Positions 23,481-35,219 are shown, counted from the stretch's first letter. The stretch: DNA of 64,000 nt from Desulfurispora thermophila DSM 16022 (GCF_000376385.1 NZ_AQWN01000001.1:104762-168761); one strand, 5' to 3'. The notes: a model not told the origin generated them from the letters alone. Made by a program: numbers and translations.

Positions 23481-25652
23481 TTGGAAAAGACCCTGGTTAT
23501 TGTGGAGTCGCCCGCCAAGGCCAAAAGCATCAGCAAGTTTTTGGGCCGCAAGTATTTTGTGCGCGCCTCCATGGGCCATGTGCGGGACTTGCCCAAGAGC
23601 CAGTTCGGGGTGGATATAGAAAATGGCTTTGCTCCCAAGTATATTACCATCCGGGGCAAGGGGGAAATTATCAAGGAATTGCGCAACGCCGTGAAAAAAG
23701 CCGACCAGGTGCTGCTGGCTTCCGACCCGGACCGGGAGGGTGAGGCCATTGCCTGGCACCTCTTGAACTTGCTGGATATGGACGCTACCCAGCCCTGCCG
23801 TATTGAGTTCAACGAGATCACCAAACAGGCTGTGCAACAGGCGGTGAAGAATCCCCGCCCCATTGATATGAACCGGGTCAACGCCCAGCAGGCCCGGCGG
23901 ATTTTGGATCGCCTGGTGGGCTATAATTTAAGTCCCCTGCTCTGGCGCAAGGTAAAAAAAGGTCTCAGCGCCGGGCGGGTGCAATCAGTGGCGGTCAGGC
24001 TGATTGTGGACCGGGAAGAGGAGATCGGGGCCTTTGTGCCCGAGGAGTACTGGACACTGACAGCCAGGCTGCAAAAAGAAAACGGCCAGGCTTTTACGGC
24101 CAAATTGCACAAGATCGGCAATGACAAAGCGCAGATTTCCGACGCTGCTACCATGCAGAAAATTATCCAGGAATTGGGCGGGGTATCTTACCGGGTGGTC
24201 AGTGTGCAGCGCAAAGAAAAGCTGCGCCATGCCCCCCTGCCCTTTATCACCAGCACGCTGCAGCAGGAGGCTTCCCGCAAGCTCAACTTTACCGCCCGCA
24301 AGACCATGTTACTGGCCCAACAGCTTTACGAAGGGATCGAACTGGGCAATGAGGGCCCGGTGGGCCTGGTGACTTATATCCGCACCGACTCCAGCCGGGT
24401 ATCCGAGACCGCCCGGCAGGAGGCGGCCCAGTATATCAGTGAGCGCTACGGCAGTAGCTTTGTGCCGGAAAAAGTGCGCAAAGCGCCGGTCAAGGGGCGA
24501 ATTCAGGATGCGCACGAAGCCATCCGCCCCACAGCGGTTTACCGGGAGCCCGATGCCATCAAGCAGTACCTCACGCCGGATCAGTACAAACTGTACCGTT
24601 TGATTTGGTCCCGTTTTGTGGCCAGTCAAATGAGTCCCGCTGTATACGATACCACTACCGTGGACGTGGCGGCGGGGAAATACCTGTTTCGGGCCAGCGG
24701 TGCGGTCATTCGTTTCAGTGGTTTTATGCAGGTCTATATAGAGGGGACCGATGAGGAGGAAAAAGAGACTCTGGCCGAATTGCCCGAGTTGGTGGAAAAC
24801 GAAGTCCTGAAGCAGGTGGGACTGGAACCCAAACAGCACTTTACCCAGCCCCCGCCCCGCTATACCGATGCCACTCTGATTAAAGCTCTGGAAGAAAAGG
24901 GTATTGGGAGGCCCAGCACATACGCGCCCATCGTGGAGACCATCTTGAAGCGCGGCTATGTGGTGCGGGAGAAAAAACTGTTTTATCCCACCGAACTGGG
25001 CATACTGGTGGTGCACTTGCTCAAGGATTATTTTCCCAGCATTATTGATGTGGAATTTACGGCCAGTGTGGAAGAGAAGCTGGACGAGGTTGAGGAAGGC
25101 GAACAGGACTGGGTAAAATTGTTGGAAGAATTTTACGGGCCGTTCAAAGAGACACTGGCCCGGGCGGAGGAAGAGATCGGACGCCTGGAAGTGGCCGAGG
25201 AAGTGAGTGAAGAAACCTGTCCGCAGTGTGGTCGCCATCTGGTATTTAAAATGGGGCGCTTTGGTAAATTTTTGGCCTGTCCGGGTTTTCCGGATTGCCG
25301 TTTCACCAAACCGCTCCTGGAGGCCACCGGAGTGCCCTGCCCGCAGTGCGCCGGAGAGATGGTGCAGCGGCGCAGTAAAAAGGGTCGCGTATTTTATGGC
25401 TGCAGCAATTATCCCCAGTGCGATTTTGTGGTTTGGGACCGTCCGACCAATGAAAAGTGCCCGGTTTGCGGCAGCATGATGGTGTTGAGAAGTGTCCGCG
25501 GTCAGGAACAGCTCCGGTGTGTTAATGAAACGGCCCATGGTCAGGAAATAACTGTTCGTAACGCTTTGCCGGATGGGCCACCTGTAGCCGAAGCGGCTGC
25601 GGCCGGGGGGAAGTCTGCCAGCGGCCGGAAAAAGGCTAAAACAGCACTGTGA
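23481..25652 (+). CDS. topA: DNA topoisomerase I
   Basis: Type IA topoisomerase that relaxes negative supercoils. The 723-aa protein has the N-terminal Toprim domain with ASDPDREGEAIAWH, the catalytic tyrosine Y299 in VTYIRTDSSR, and C-terminal zinc ribbons: CPQCGRHLVFKMGRFGKF with paired cysteines, CPQCAGEM with CSNYPQC, and a third CPVCG module whose last pair is reduced to a single cysteine. The TTG at 23481 is preceded by GAGGTG at 7-nt spacing. trmFO follows 39 nt downstream. Confidence 0.97.
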   Translation: MEKTLVIVESPAKAKSISKFLGRKYFVRASMGHVRDLPKSQFGVDIENGFAPKYITIRGKGEIIKELRNAVKKADQVLLASDPDREGEAIAWHLLNLLDMDATQPCRIEFNEITKQAVQQAVKNPRPIDMNRVNAQQARRILDRLVGYNLSPLLWRKVKKGLSAGRVQSVAVRLIVDREEEIGAFVPEEYWTLTARLQKENGQAFTAKLHKIGNDKAQISDAATMQKIIQELGGVSYRVVSVQRKEKLRHAPLPFITSTLQQEASRKLNFTARKTMLLAQQLYEGIELGNEGPVGLVTYIRTDSSRVSETARQEAAQYISERYGSSFVPEKVRKAPVKGRIQDAHEAIRPTAVYREPDAIKQYLTPDQYKLYRLIWSRFVASQMSPAVYDTTTVDVAAGKYLFRASGAVIRFSGFMQVYIEGTDEEEKETLAELPELVENEVLKQVGLEPKQHFTQPPPRYTDATLIKALEEKGIGRPSTYAPIVETILKRGYVVREKKLFYPTELGILVVHLLKDYFPSIIDVEFTASVEEKLDEVEEGEQDWVKLLEEFYGPFKETLARAEEEIGRLEVAEEVSEETCPQCGRHLVFKMGRFGKFLACPGFPDCRFTKPLLEATGVPCPQCAGEMVQRRSKKGRVFYGCSNYPQCDFVVWDRPTNEKCPVCGSMMVLRSVRGQEQLRCVNETAHGQEITVRNALPDGPPVAEAAAAGGKSASGRKKAKTAL

Positions 25653-25691
25653 GAAAAGGAGGGAAAAGGCCTGTTGCCGCACTGACGGGCA

Positions 25692-27014
25692 ATGGGCCGC
25701 TTGATTTTGACAGCAATTACGGTTGTGGGGGCAGGCCTGGCGGGAGCGGAAGCGGCCTGGCAAATTGCCCGGCGGGGTATAAAGGTGCAGCTCTATGAAA
25801 TGCGGCCGCATAAAAACACACCGGCCCATCACACGGGCTGGTTTGCCGAGCTGGTCTGCAGCAATTCGCTGCGGGCGGCCGCGCTGGAAAACGCTGTAGG
25901 TTTACTCAAGGAAGAAATGCGCCGCTTGGGTTCCCTGATCATGCAGGCCGCCGACTTGCACGCCGTGCCGGCCGGTGGGGCACTGGCCGTGGACCGGGAG
26001 GGTTTTGCCCGCTATGTGACCGAACAATTGGAGGGACATCCCCTGGTGACGGTGCGGCGGGAGGAGGTGACCGGTATTCCGGCCCGGGGCATTGTCGTCC
26101 TGGCGCCCGGGCCACTGGCTTCTCCCTCGCTGTCTTTGGCGCTGCAGAGGCTGTGCGGGCAGGAATACCTTTATTTTTACGATGCCGTGGCCCCTATTGT
26201 AACAGCGGAGTCCATCAATATGGAGCGCGTTTTTGTGGCTTCGCGCTATGACAAGGGAGAAGGGGAGTATATCAACTGCCCCATGACACGGGAGGAATAT
26301 CTGCGCTTTTGGCAGGAACTGGTGCGGGCAGAGCGGGCGCCGCGCAAAGAGCTGGAGAAAGAAGTGAACTTTGAAGGTTGTTTGCCTATTGAGGTGCTGG
26401 CCGCCCGGGGAGAAGACACCATGCGCTACGGACCGCTCAAACCGGTGGGACTTATCGATCCCCGTACCGGCAAAAGACCCTACGCGGTAGTGCAACTGAG
26501 GCGGGACAATGCGGCCGGAACGCTGTACAATATGGTGGGCTTTCAAACCCACCTGAAGTGGGGGGAGCAGGAGCGGGTTTTCCGCCTTATTCCCGGTCTG
26601 GAAAAGGCCGAGTTTGTACGCTTTGGCGTGATGCACCGCAACACATATATCAATTCGCCCGTGTTACTGCAGCCCACTTACCAGCTCAAAGAACATCCCC
26701 GCCTGTTTCTGGCCGGCCAGATCACGGGGGTGGAGGGCTATGTGGAGTCGGCCAGCTCGGGTCTGGTGGCCGGCATCAATGCGGCGCGCTTGTATCGCGG
26801 GCAGATGCCTCTGGTTTTCCCTCCAGCTACCGCCCACGGTGCGCTGGCTCACTATATCACCACAGCCGACCCGCGCTATTTCCAGCCCATGAATGTGACC
26901 TTCGGGCTTTTCCCGCCGCTGGCAGAAACCACAAAAGACAAAAAACGGCGGCACAGGTTAATGGCCGAGCGGGCGCTGCAGCTTTTGGCCGGGTTGTCCA
27001 CTGCTGCGTTGTGA
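25692..27014 (+). CDS. trmFO: Methylenetetrahydrofolate-tRNA-(uracil-5-)-methyltransferase TrmFO
   Basis: FAD- and folate-dependent enzyme that makes 5-methyluridine at position 54 of tRNA. The 440-aa protein has the dinucleotide-binding motif [13 protein letters not shown], the family motifs YEMRP and [10 protein letters not shown] (catalytic cysteine region), and the C-terminal [16 protein letters not shown]. The ATG at 25692 has a weak ribosome binding site; an in-frame TTG at 25701 or 25707 is possible. Typical neighbour of topA and xerC in Firmicutes. Confidence 0.95.
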   Translation: MGRLILTAITVVGAGLAGAEAAWQIARRGIKVQLYEMRPHKNTPAHHTGWFAELVCSNSLRAAALENAVGLLKEEMRRLGSLIMQAADLHAVPAGGALAVDREGFARYVTEQLEGHPLVTVRREEVTGIPARGIVVLAPGPLASPSLSLALQRLCGQEYLYFYDAVAPIVTAESINMERVFVASRYDKGEGEYINCPMTREEYLRFWQELVRAERAPRKELEKEVNFEGCLPIEVLAARGEDTMRYGPLKPVGLIDPRTGKRPYAVVQLRRDNAAGTLYNMVGFQTHLKWGEQERVFRLIPGLEKAEFVRFGVMHRNTYINSPVLLQPTYQLKEHPRLFLAGQITGVEGYVESASSGLVAGINAARLYRGQMPLVFPPATAHGALAHYITTADPRYFQPMNVTFGLFPPLAETTKDKKRRHRLMAERALQLLAGLSTAAL

Positions 27015-27048
27015 TGTTTTTATGCCCGGCATTCGGGGGTGAAACCTG

Positions 27049-27948
27049 ATGTATCATTACATTGACAGCTTTCTTCTGTACCTGCAGGTGGAAAAAAACG
27101 CTGCGGAAAACACCCTGGCCGGATACCGCCAGGACCTGTTCGCCGGGCTGGACTTTTTTGCTGCTGCCCTGGGCAAGGCGGACTACGCGGTGCAGCCGGC
27201 CGATATCGATCCCAAACTGTTTCGGGCCTATTTGGCCCGGCTGGCCCTGGAAGGATGGCAAAAAAACACCCTGGCTCGCAAGACCACAGCCTGGCGGTCT
27301 TTTTTCCGTTATCTGGCCCGGGAAGGGGTGCTGGAGGATAACGCTCTGGCTACCGTAAAACCTCCCCGGGGTGAAAAAAAACTGCCGGACTTTTTGCATC
27401 CCGAACAGTGTGCCCAATTGGTGGAGAGCCCCGCCGACAGCCTGCTCGGTCTGCGCGACCGGGCCATGCTGGAAGTGCTTTACGGCTGCGGTTTGCGGGT
27501 GAGTGAGCTGGTTGGACTGGATGTGGGCGACCTGGACCTGGCCGCGGGGCGGTTGCGGGTGCTGGGCAAAGGAGGCAGGGAAAGGCTCATGCCTCTGGGG
27601 GAAATGGCGGCGGATGCCCTGCAGGCTTATCTGCGCCTGGCCCGTCCGGCGTTGTGCCGCGGTGTCGATCAGACGGCGCTTTTTTTGAATGCCCGCGGGG
27701 GGAGGATTACCCGGCGGGGAGTGCACAAAGTAATTGGTCGTTATCTGTCCCAGTTGGAGCTGGTCGGCAAGGTCAGCCCGCATACGTTGCGCCATTCCTT
27801 CGCCACACACCTGCTGGACAATGGAGCCGACTTGCGGGTGGTGCAGGAACTGTTGGGGCATGTCCGCCTTTCCACTACGCAGATTTACACCCACCTTTCG
27901 ACAGAAAAATTAAAAGAAATTTATTCACGCACCCATCCCAGGGCATAA
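27049..27948 (+). CDS. xerC: Tyrosine recombinase XerC
   Basis: Site-specific recombinase that resolves chromosome dimers at dif. The 299-aa protein has the N-terminal core-binding SAM-like domain (1-100) and the catalytic domain with the full set: Arg in YGCGLRVSEL, Lys in LGKGGRERL, HTLRHSFATH, the second His in LLGHVRLS and the Tyr nucleophile in TTQIYTHLS. The trmFO-xerC-hslV order identifies it as the CodV/XerC position rather than XerD. Confidence 0.94.
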   Translation: MYHYIDSFLLYLQVEKNAAENTLAGYRQDLFAGLDFFAAALGKADYAVQPADIDPKLFRAYLARLALEGWQKNTLARKTTAWRSFFRYLAREGVLEDNALATVKPPRGEKKLPDFLHPEQCAQLVESPADSLLGLRDRAMLEVLYGCGLRVSELVGLDVGDLDLAAGRLRVLGKGGRERLMPLGEMAADALQAYLRLARPALCRGVDQTALFLNARGGRITRRGVHKVIGRYLSQLELVGKVSPHTLRHSFATHLLDNGADLRVVQELLGHVRLSTTQIYTHLSTEKLKEIYSRTHPRA

Positions 27949-27980
27949 TGTTTATTGATATAATATTTTTGTTTTACAGG

Positions 27981-28003
27981 CTCCCAAAATAAAACTTTGG
28001 GAG
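27981..28003 (+). other. Hairpin in the xerC-hslV gap
   Basis: CTCCCAAA (27981-27988) pairs with TTTGGGAG (27996-28003), with a 7-nt loop. No U-run follows, so termination is doubtful. A TATAAT at 28014-28019 lacks a good -35. It may be an mRNA processing or stabilising structure. Confidence 0.4.
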
Positions 28004-28101
28004 TGAAGACCTAATATAATAGATGTAAAGTTACCTCCTCAAATGAGTTTTAGTTAATGATTATGATTAAGTATTATTAAGTCAGGATGAGGAAGTGTGC
28101 C

Positions 28102-28632
28102 ATGCTGCACGGTACCACGATTGTGGCGGTAAAAAAAGGTGACAAGGTGGCCCTGGCCGGAGACGGACAGGTGACATTGGGGCAAAATACTATATTAAAG
28201 CACCGGGCCAACAAATTGCGCTTGTTATATAACCAGCAGGTGCTGGCGGGGTTTGCCGGTGCGGTGGCCGATGCTTTTACCCTGTTTGAAAAGTTCGAGG
28301 GCAAGCTGGAGTCCTACCGTGGCAATCTGCAGCGGGCGGCCGTGGAACTGGCCAAGGACTGGCGTACCGACCGCATCTTACGCCGCCTGGAGGCCCTGTT
28401 GGTGGTGGCCAACCGGCAGCACATGCTGGTCATCTCGGGCAGTGGCGAGGTCATAGAGCCTGATGACGGGGTGGTGGCGGTGGGGTCGGGGGGGCCATAC
28501 GCTCTGGCGGCGGCCCGGGCTCTGGTCAGGCACACTGGAATGACGCCCGCGGAGGTGGCCCGGGCGGCGCTGCTTTTAGCGGCGGAGATTTGCGTATACA
28601 CGAATGAGCACATTACCGTGTTGGAGCTTTAG
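28102..28632 (+). CDS. hslV: ATP-dependent protease proteolytic subunit HslV
   Basis: Threonine protease that forms the barrel of the HslUV complex. From ATG 28102 (after GAGGAAG) the 176-aa protein begins [10 protein letters not shown]; the nucleophile is the first Thr after Gly4, exposed by cleavage of a four-residue propeptide. Conserved segments [23 protein letters not shown] and [12 protein letters not shown] match HslV closely. An ATG 15 nt upstream is in frame but less well placed. It lies 3 nt before hslU. Confidence 0.96.
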   Translation: MLHGTTIVAVKKGDKVALAGDGQVTLGQNTILKHRANKLRLLYNQQVLAGFAGAVADAFTLFEKFEGKLESYRGNLQRAAVELAKDWRTDRILRRLEALLVVANRQHMLVISGSGEVIEPDDGVVAVGSGGPYALAAARALVRHTGMTPAEVARAALLLAAEICVYTNEHITVLEL

Positions 28633-28635
28633 GCC

Positions 28636-30066
28636 GTGCCCAAACCGGAAAGGGTGATACCGGTGGAAAATCTAACACCACAACAAATTGTGGCTGAACT
28701 GGATAAATATATAGTAGGACAGCAAAAAGCCAAGCGGGCGGTGGCCATTGCGCTGCGCAACCGTTATCGCCGCTCACTGTTGCCACCCGAATTGCGCGAT
28801 GAAGTCATGCCCAAAAATATCCTTATGATTGGCCCGACCGGTGTGGGCAAAACCGAAATCGCCCGCCGGCTGGCCCGCCTGGTCAAAGCGCCCTTCGTCA
28901 AGGTGGAGGCCACCAAGTTTACCGAGATTGGCTATGTGGGTCGCGATGTGGAATCTATGGTGCGCGACCTGGTGGAAACCGCCATCAGAATGGTTAAGGC
29001 GGAACAAATGGCCGGGGTAGAAGAAAAAGCCCGCCAGCTGGCCGAGGAAAGAATAGTGGAAATTATGGCGCCTCTGCCCTCCCGGCAGACCGCGCCGCGC
29101 AATCCGCTGGAATTGTTTTTTGCCGCGGCGGGCGGCAGAGGGGAGCAGTCCGGCGACCGGGAGCAGGAGCAACTGGCCCGGCGGGTGGAGTTTGAGCGCG
29201 AGACACTGCGTTACAAGCTAAAGCGAGGTGAGCTGGAAAACGAGTACATTGAGATAGAGGTGGAGGAGCAATCGCCCCCCATGCTGGAGGTCTTTACCGG
29301 CCAGGGTGTGGAAGAAATGGGAATTAACCTGCAGGATGTCCTGGGCAACATCTTTCCCCGCAAAAAAAAGCGGCGTAAAGTTACGGTGGCCGAGGCCAGA
29401 AAAATCCTCACCCAGCAGGAAGCGCAAAAGCTGATTGATATGGATGAGGTTACTGCCCAGGCGGTGCGCCGGGCCGAGGAGCACGGCATCATTTTCCTGG
29501 ATGAGATTGACAAGATTGCCGTGCGCGACGGAGGGGCGGGCCCCGATGTTTCCCGGGGCGGAGTGCAGCGGGACATTTTGCCCATTGTGGAAGGTTCGAC
29601 AGTAATCACCAAATACGGACCGGTGAAAACTGACCATATTCTGTTTATTGCCGCCGGGGCCTTTCACATGTCCAAGCCTTCCGACCTGGTACCCGAGCTG
29701 CAGGGACGGTTCCCCATCCGGGTGGAACTGGACAGTCTCACTGAAGCAGATTTTCTACAAATTTTGACAGAGCCGCAAAACTCGTTAATCAAGCAGTATA
29801 CCGAGCTTTTGCGCACAGAAGGGTTGACCGTAAAATTTTCACAAAATTCTCTTGTCGAAATCGCCAGAATCGCTTATACTGTTAATGAACAAACGGAGAA
29901 CATTGGTGCCAGACGGCTGCACACTATTATGGAAAGGCTGTTAGAGGACCTTTCTTTCAACGCGCCGGAAATGCAGGGGCAGACAGTGGTCATTGACCGG
30001 GAGTACGTGGCCAGCAAGCTGAGCGATGTAGCAAGAGATGAGGACTTGAGTCGTTATATACTATAG
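28636..30066 (+). CDS. hslU: ATP-dependent protease ATPase subunit HslU
   Basis: AAA+ unfoldase that feeds substrates to HslV. The 476-aa protein starts at a GTG behind GGAG. It has Walker [10 protein letters not shown], the pore motif [10 protein letters not shown], an intermediate domain of about 110-240, Walker [13 protein letters not shown] and a C-terminal domain ending in the expected hydrophobic DLSRYIL tail that docks into HslV. It is cotranscribed with hslV and followed 19 nt later by codY. Confidence 0.97.
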   Translation: MPKPERVIPVENLTPQQIVAELDKYIVGQQKAKRAVAIALRNRYRRSLLPPELRDEVMPKNILMIGPTGVGKTEIARRLARLVKAPFVKVEATKFTEIGYVGRDVESMVRDLVETAIRMVKAEQMAGVEEKARQLAEERIVEIMAPLPSRQTAPRNPLELFFAAAGGRGEQSGDREQEQLARRVEFERETLRYKLKRGELENEYIEIEVEEQSPPMLEVFTGQGVEEMGINLQDVLGNIFPRKKKRRKVTVAEARKILTQQEAQKLIDMDEVTAQAVRRAEEHGIIFLDEIDKIAVRDGGAGPDVSRGGVQRDILPIVEGSTVITKYGPVKTDHILFIAAGAFHMSKPSDLVPELQGRFPIRVELDSLTEADFLQILTEPQNSLIKQYTELLRTEGLTVKFSQNSLVEIARIAYTVNEQTENIGARRLHTIMERLLEDLSFNAPEMQGQTVVIDREYVASKLSDVARDEDLSRYIL

Positions 30067-30085
30067 GAAAGGAGATGGAGCCAAG

Positions 30086-30871
30086 TTGCGTAGTTTACTG
30101 GAAAAAACCAGGGCTATCAATAAGCTTTTGCAGAAGTCGGCCGGTTATCCGGTGGATTACAAAGAAATTGCGGCCATTTTGAGCGAAAACATCAACTGCA
30201 GTGTGTATATTATCGACCGGCGGGGTAAAACGCTGGGCCACCAGTATTTAAAGGGTTTTACGTGTGAAATCATGCGCGATATTGTGGAGTCGCCGGAAGG
30301 TTTTCCCGAGGAATACAATGAAAACCTTTTGAAGATCACCGAGACCCACGCCAACATCTGCCAGACGGTTAACATTTGCGTTTTTGCTCATGACAAACGC
30401 TGCAAATTCAACAACAAAGTGACCACGGTGGTGCCCATTGTGGGGGCCGGTTCCCGCCTGGGGACGCTGGTGCTGGCCAAGTTTGACGAACATTTCACCG
30501 ATGAGGATTTGATCCTGGCCGAGTACGGTGCTACGGTGGTGGGTATGGAGATACTGCGCGCCCGGGCTGGCCGCATGGAAGAGGAAGCCAGAAAGCGAGC
30601 AGCCGTGCAGGTGGCGCTGGGTACCCTCTCCTACTCCGAGCTGGACGCCGTACAGCACATTTTCCGCCAGTTGGACGGCGACGAAGGCCTGCTGGTGGCC
30701 AGTAAAATCGCCGACCGGGTGGGGATCACCCGCTCTGTGATAGTGAACGCCCTGCGCAAGTTTGAGAGCGCCGGCGTAATCGAGTCCAAGTCGCTGGGTA
30801 TGAAGGGCACCTACATCCGGGTCTTGAACGACCGCTTGCTGGAAGAACTGGAACGCATGAAGCAACACTGA
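30086..30871 (+). CDS. codY: GTP- and branched-chain-amino-acid-sensing repressor CodY
   Basis: Global regulator that senses GTP and isoleucine/leucine/valine and represses stationary-phase and nutrient-uptake genes. The 261-aa protein has the N-terminal GAF ligand domain (1-155, with [17 protein letters not shown] region) and a C-terminal winged helix-turn-helix ([19 protein letters not shown], about 205-223). The TTG start at 30086 follows AAAGGAG. It closes the topA-codY block and has a strong terminator behind it. The regulator is diagnostic for Firmicutes. Confidence 0.97.
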   Translation: MRSLLEKTRAINKLLQKSAGYPVDYKEIAAILSENINCSVYIIDRRGKTLGHQYLKGFTCEIMRDIVESPEGFPEEYNENLLKITETHANICQTVNICVFAHDKRCKFNNKVTTVVPIVGAGSRLGTLVLAKFDEHFTDEDLILAEYGATVVGMEILRARAGRMEEEARKRAAVQVALGTLSYSELDAVQHIFRQLDGDEGLLVASKIADRVGITRSVIVNALRKFESAGVIESKSLGMKGTYIRVLNDRLLEELERMKQH

Positions 30872-30877
30872 CACAAA

Positions 30878-30907
30878 ACCACAGTCCAACCCGACTGTGG
30901 TTTTTTT
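30878..30907 (+). terminator. Intrinsic terminator after codY
   Basis: ACCACAGTC (30878-30886) pairs with GACTGTGGT (30893-30901), followed by seven T. Confidence 0.95.
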
Positions 30908-30921
30908 ATCGCTTAAGTGGC

Positions 30922-30950
30922 TTGCACGGGCTGGGTGTTTATGCTAAAAT
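30922..30950 (+). promoter_or_regulatory. Sigma-A promoter of the rpsB-tsf operon
   Basis: TTGCAC (30922-30927), a 17-bp spacer and TAAAAT (30945-30950), about 120 nt before rpsB. Confidence 0.8.
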
Positions 30951-30975
30951 ACATCCTGGTGCTTTTACTACACAC

Positions 30976-31040
30976 GCCGGCGGATAACGACAAATGGTGC
31001 CGCTGAAAGCGAGCGGTGTTTGTTTTCAGATGATGCCGGC
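30976..31040 (+). promoter_or_regulatory. Structured rpsB leader RNA
   Basis: An inner hairpin pairs ACAAA and CCGCT (30990-31004) with AGCGG and TTTGT (31012-31023) around an internal loop, and GCCGGC at 30976-30981 can pair with GCCGGC at 31035-31040 to enclose it. Ribosomal protein leaders often bind their own product; binding of S2 here is only inferred. Confidence 0.45.
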
Positions 31041-31076
31041 GGCGGAAAAACCAGGCCGGGGAAGGAGGTGTAATGC

Positions 31077-31835
31077 ATGGCGGTTATTTCCATGAAACAG
31101 CTTCTGGAGGCCGGGGTGCACTTCGGTCACCAAACCAGACGCTGGAATCCCAAAATGGCCCCCTACATCTTTACCGATCGCAACGGCATTTACATCATTG
31201 ACTTGCAGAAGACCGTGCGCAAGGTGGAGGAGGCCTATAATTTTGTCCGCAATCTGGCGGCGGAGGGCGGTACGGTTCTGTTTGTGGGTACCAAAAAGCA
31301 GGCCCAGGATGCCGTGAAGGAAGAAGCCGAGCGCTGTGGCATGTTTTATGTCAACCAGCGCTGGCTGGGGGGTATGCTGACCAACTTCCAGACCATTCGG
31401 CGGCGTATTGAGCGCCTGCACGAGCTGGAGCGCATGGAAGCGGACGGCAGCATGGCTCTTTTGCCCAAGAAGGAAGTGGCGCGGCTTTTGCACGAAAAGG
31501 AACGACTGCAAAAGTTCCTGGGCGGTATTAAAGAAATGCGTCGTTTACCCGATGCGCTGTTTGTTATCGACCCGCGCAAAGAAAAAATTGCCGTGGCGGA
31601 AGCCCGCAAGCTGGGTATTCCCATTGTGGCCATCGTGGATACCAACTGCGACCCGGACGAAATTGATTATGTCATTCCGGGCAACGACGATGCCATCCGG
31701 GCGGTGCGCCTTTTGACCTCCAAAATGGCCGATGCCGTTTTGGAAGGCAAACAGGGCGAGCAACTCAGCGATGCAAAGCCCGCTCAGCCGGCCGGTGAGG
31801 TTGCACCGGAAGACAGTCCGGTGGAAGCAGAATAA
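31077..31835 (+). CDS. rpsB: 30S ribosomal protein S2
   Basis: Component of the small ribosomal subunit that links the head and body near S1. The 252-aa protein begins [20 protein letters not shown] and contains the S2 signatures [12 protein letters not shown] and [12 protein letters not shown]. The C-terminal 25 residues are an acidic, proline-rich tail. The ATG at 31077 lies behind AAGGAGG. The rpsB-tsf order is universal in bacteria. Confidence 0.98.
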   Translation: MAVISMKQLLEAGVHFGHQTRRWNPKMAPYIFTDRNGIYIIDLQKTVRKVEEAYNFVRNLAAEGGTVLFVGTKKQAQDAVKEEAERCGMFYVNQRWLGGMLTNFQTIRRRIERLHELERMEADGSMALLPKKEVARLLHEKERLQKFLGGIKEMRRLPDALFVIDPRKEKIAVAEARKLGIPIVAIVDTNCDPDEIDYVIPGNDDAIRAVRLLTSKMADAVLEGKQGEQLSDAKPAQPAGEVAPEDSPVEAE

Positions 31836-31958
31836 TAAATATGCTGTCAAGGTGGGGGCCTGTGCAGAGCAGATCCCTGCCTTTTTAATATGTGCTGGTT
31901 TGTAAAAACAGTGTTATGGAAATAATAACTAAAGATATGTTTTGAAGGAGGATGCCAA

Positions 31959-32612
31959 ATGGCGGAAGTTACAGCGGCAATGGTGAAGGAATTGCGGGAA
32001 AAAACCGGTGCGGGCATGATGGACTGCAAAAAGGCGCTGGCCGAGACCGGCGGGGATATGGAAAAGGCTATCGATTACCTGCGGGAAAAGGGTCTGGCGG
32101 CGGCGGCCAAAAAAGCAGGCCGGGTTACGGCCGAGGGGCTGGTGGAGTCCTACATTCACGGTGCCGGCAAGATCGGTGTGCTGGTGGAAGTGAACTGCGA
32201 GACCGACTTTGTGGCCAAAACCGATGAATTCAAGACACTGGCCCGTGACATTGCCATGCAGATCGCGGCTGCCCGGCCGGAGTATGTGCGCCGGGAAGAA
32301 GTGCCGGAAGAAGTGGTGGCCAAGGAGAAGGAAATACTGGCTGCCCAGGCGGCCAACGAGGGCAAGCCGGCCAATATTATCGCCCGCATGGTGGAAGGGC
32401 GCCTGGAGAAGTTTTACAAGGAAGTATGTTTGCTGGAGCAACCGTTTATTAAAAACCCCGACATTACTGTGCAGCAGCTGATCACAGAGAAAATTGCCAA
32501 GATCGGCGAGAATATCTCCGTGCGCCGCTTTGTGCGCTATGAACTGGGCGAAGGTATTGAGAAAAAGCAGTGCAACCTGGCGGAAGAAGTGGCCGCGGCG
32601 GTGAAAAAATAA
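31959..32612 (+). CDS. tsf: Elongation factor Ts
   Basis: Nucleotide exchange factor for EF-Tu. The 217-aa protein is of the short type common in Clostridia. It has the N-terminal UBA-like domain ([18 protein letters not shown]), the [10 protein letters not shown] contact motif and a core domain with only one complete subdomain set. The ATG follows AAGGAGG. A 123-nt gap separates it from rpsB and contains no clear promoter. Confidence 0.98.
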   Translation: MAEVTAAMVKELREKTGAGMMDCKKALAETGGDMEKAIDYLREKGLAAAAKKAGRVTAEGLVESYIHGAGKIGVLVEVNCETDFVAKTDEFKTLARDIAMQIAAARPEYVRREEVPEEVVAKEKEILAAQAANEGKPANIIARMVEGRLEKFYKEVCLLEQPFIKNPDITVQQLITEKIAKIGENISVRRFVRYELGEGIEKKQCNLAEEVAAAVKK

Positions 32613-33948
<1,336 letters not shown>

Positions 33949-33952
33949 CCCT

Positions 33953-34159
33953 ATGGACCGGGAAAAATGTTTGCTGGCCCTTGAATTGGCGGTAGCTATG
34001 GAAAAGTGCCGGCAAAACGGCTGGGATGCGGAAGTTATCTATACAGCACCACCCCGCCATGTGCCGGAAGGTGAGGCGCGAGTGGTAGCTGTGCGTTTGC
34101 TGAATAACGGCCGGGTGGCCCTGGTGGTAGCCCCGGCGGTTCCGGGAAAGGAGGTGTAG
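33953..34159 (+). CDS. Small hypothetical protein between frr and a ferredoxin
   Basis: 68-aa protein starting 4 nt after frr. It is hydrophilic at the N-terminus (MDREKCLLALELAVAMEKCR) with a predicted helix and then beta-strands (EARVVAVRLLNNGRVALVV). No known family is recognised. It ends 2 nt before the ferredoxin gene and is presumably cotranscribed with both neighbours. It might partner the ferredoxin, but nothing in the sequence shows this. Confidence 0.65.
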   Translation: MDREKCLLALELAVAMEKCRQNGWDAEVIYTAPPRHVPEGEARVVAVRLLNNGRVALVVAPAVPGKEV

Positions 34160-34161
34160 TA

Positions 34162-34329
34162 ATGGCTTACCGGATTACCGATGAATGTCTGGCCTGTGGT
34201 ACCTGCATGGAATCCTGCCCCAACGAGGCGATTATCGAAGGTGACATTTACAAAATTGACCCGGATAAATGTGAAAATTGCGGTACCTGCATGGATGCCT
34301 GTCCCACCGGCGCCATCATTGAAGAGTAG
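34162..34329 (+). CDS. 2[4Fe-4S] clostridial-type ferredoxin
   Basis: 55-aa low-potential electron carrier with two classic cluster motifs, CLACGTCMESCP and CENCGTCMDACP. The ATG at 34162 lies 6 nt after AAAGGAGG. It lies between frr and uppS, within a segment that also holds dxr and ispG. IspG needs electrons for its [4Fe-4S]-dependent reductive step, so this ferredoxin is a plausible donor (inference). A terminator follows directly, so it ends the rpsB-frr transcription unit. Confidence 0.95.
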   Translation: MAYRITDECLACGTCMESCPNEAIIEGDIYKIDPDKCENCGTCMDACPTGAIIEE

Positions 34330-34337
34330 ATGCACAA

Positions 34338-34371
34338 AACCCCCTCGGTCTTTGAGTAGAGGGGGTTGTTT
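34338..34371 (+). terminator. Intrinsic terminator after the ferredoxin gene
   Basis: AACCCCCTC (34338-34346) pairs with GAGGGGGTT (34359-34367), followed by GTTT. The U-tract is short. Confidence 0.75.
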
Positions 34372-34418
34372 AATAGTGCTATAATTAAATTATTATTAGT
34401 TTTTTTGAGGTGAACGGG

Positions 34419-35219
34419 GTGCTGAGAATCCGGGGAAAAAACAAACAGGGTAAAGACGGCAGCGGGGAGCTTTCCGAGAGCGAGCTGATGGCCCGTATTG
34501 ACATGACCGGTCTGCCCCGTCATATTGCTATTATTATGGATGGTAACGGCCGGTGGGCCAGGGCGCGCGGCATGCCCCGCACATTCGGGCACCGGTATGG
34601 CATGGACTCGTTGCGGGAGGCCGTGCGCACCAGTGCGGAGCTGGGCATTAAAGTGCTCACGGTATACGCCTTTTCTACGGAAAACTGGAAGAGGCCACCG
34701 GAAGAAGTGAACGTGCTCATGGGCCTGCTGGTGGAATACGTGCATAAGGAAATAGATGAACTGTGTGCCAACAATGTGGTTGTGCGGGCCATTGGTGACA
34801 TTTCCCGCCTGCCGGATTCCGCCCGGGAGGCGCTGCGCTATGCTTTTGAGCGCAGCCGCAACAATACGGGGATGGTATTAAACATTGCTTTGAATTACGG
34901 CGGACGCAGCGAGTTGGTGCGGGCCGCCCGGCAAATAGCCGAAAAAGTACGGGATGGTCGGGTGCAGTTGGAGGGAATTGACGAACGCCTGGTGGGTGAC
35001 CACCTGTATACTGCCGGTCAACCCGACCCCGATTTGTTGATTCGCCCGGCGGGAGACTACCGGGTGAGCAATTTTTTGCTCTGGCAAATGGCCTACGCCG
35101 AATTCTGGTTTTGCCCCACTTACTGGCCGGATTTCCGGCGCCGCCACCTCTTGCAGGCCATCTATGACTTTCAGCAGCGCGACCGGCGCTTTGGTGGCAT
35201 CAAAGAAGGGGGTAAATAG
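34419..35219 (+). CDS. uppS: Isoprenyl transferase (undecaprenyl diphosphate synthase)
   Basis: cis-prenyltransferase that makes the undecaprenyl carrier for cell-wall synthesis. The 266-aa protein has the signature IAIIMDGNGRWA with the catalytic aspartate, GHRYGMDSLREAVR, YAFSTENWKRP and the C-terminal LLIRPAGDYRVSNFLLWQ. The GTG at 34419 is 7 nt after GAGGTG; a GTG at 34410 overlaps that site. It is directly abutted by cdsA. Confidence 0.96.
   Translation: MLRIRGKNKQGKDGSGELSESELMARIDMTGLPRHIAIIMDGNGRWARARGMPRTFGHRYGMDSLREAVRTSAELGIKVLTVYAFSTENWKRPPEEVNVLMGLLVEYVHKEIDELCANNVVVRAIGDISRLPDSAREALRYAFERSRNNTGMVLNIALNYGGRSELVRAARQIAEKVRDGRVQLEGIDERLVGDHLYTAGQPDPDLLIRPAGDYRVSNFLLWQMAYAEFWFCPTYWPDFRRRHLLQAIYDFQQRDRRFGGIKEGGK

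Noticed and set aside
27981-28003. Hairpin after xerC as a terminator
   Set aside because: No U-run follows on either strand; kept only as an unexplained hairpin.
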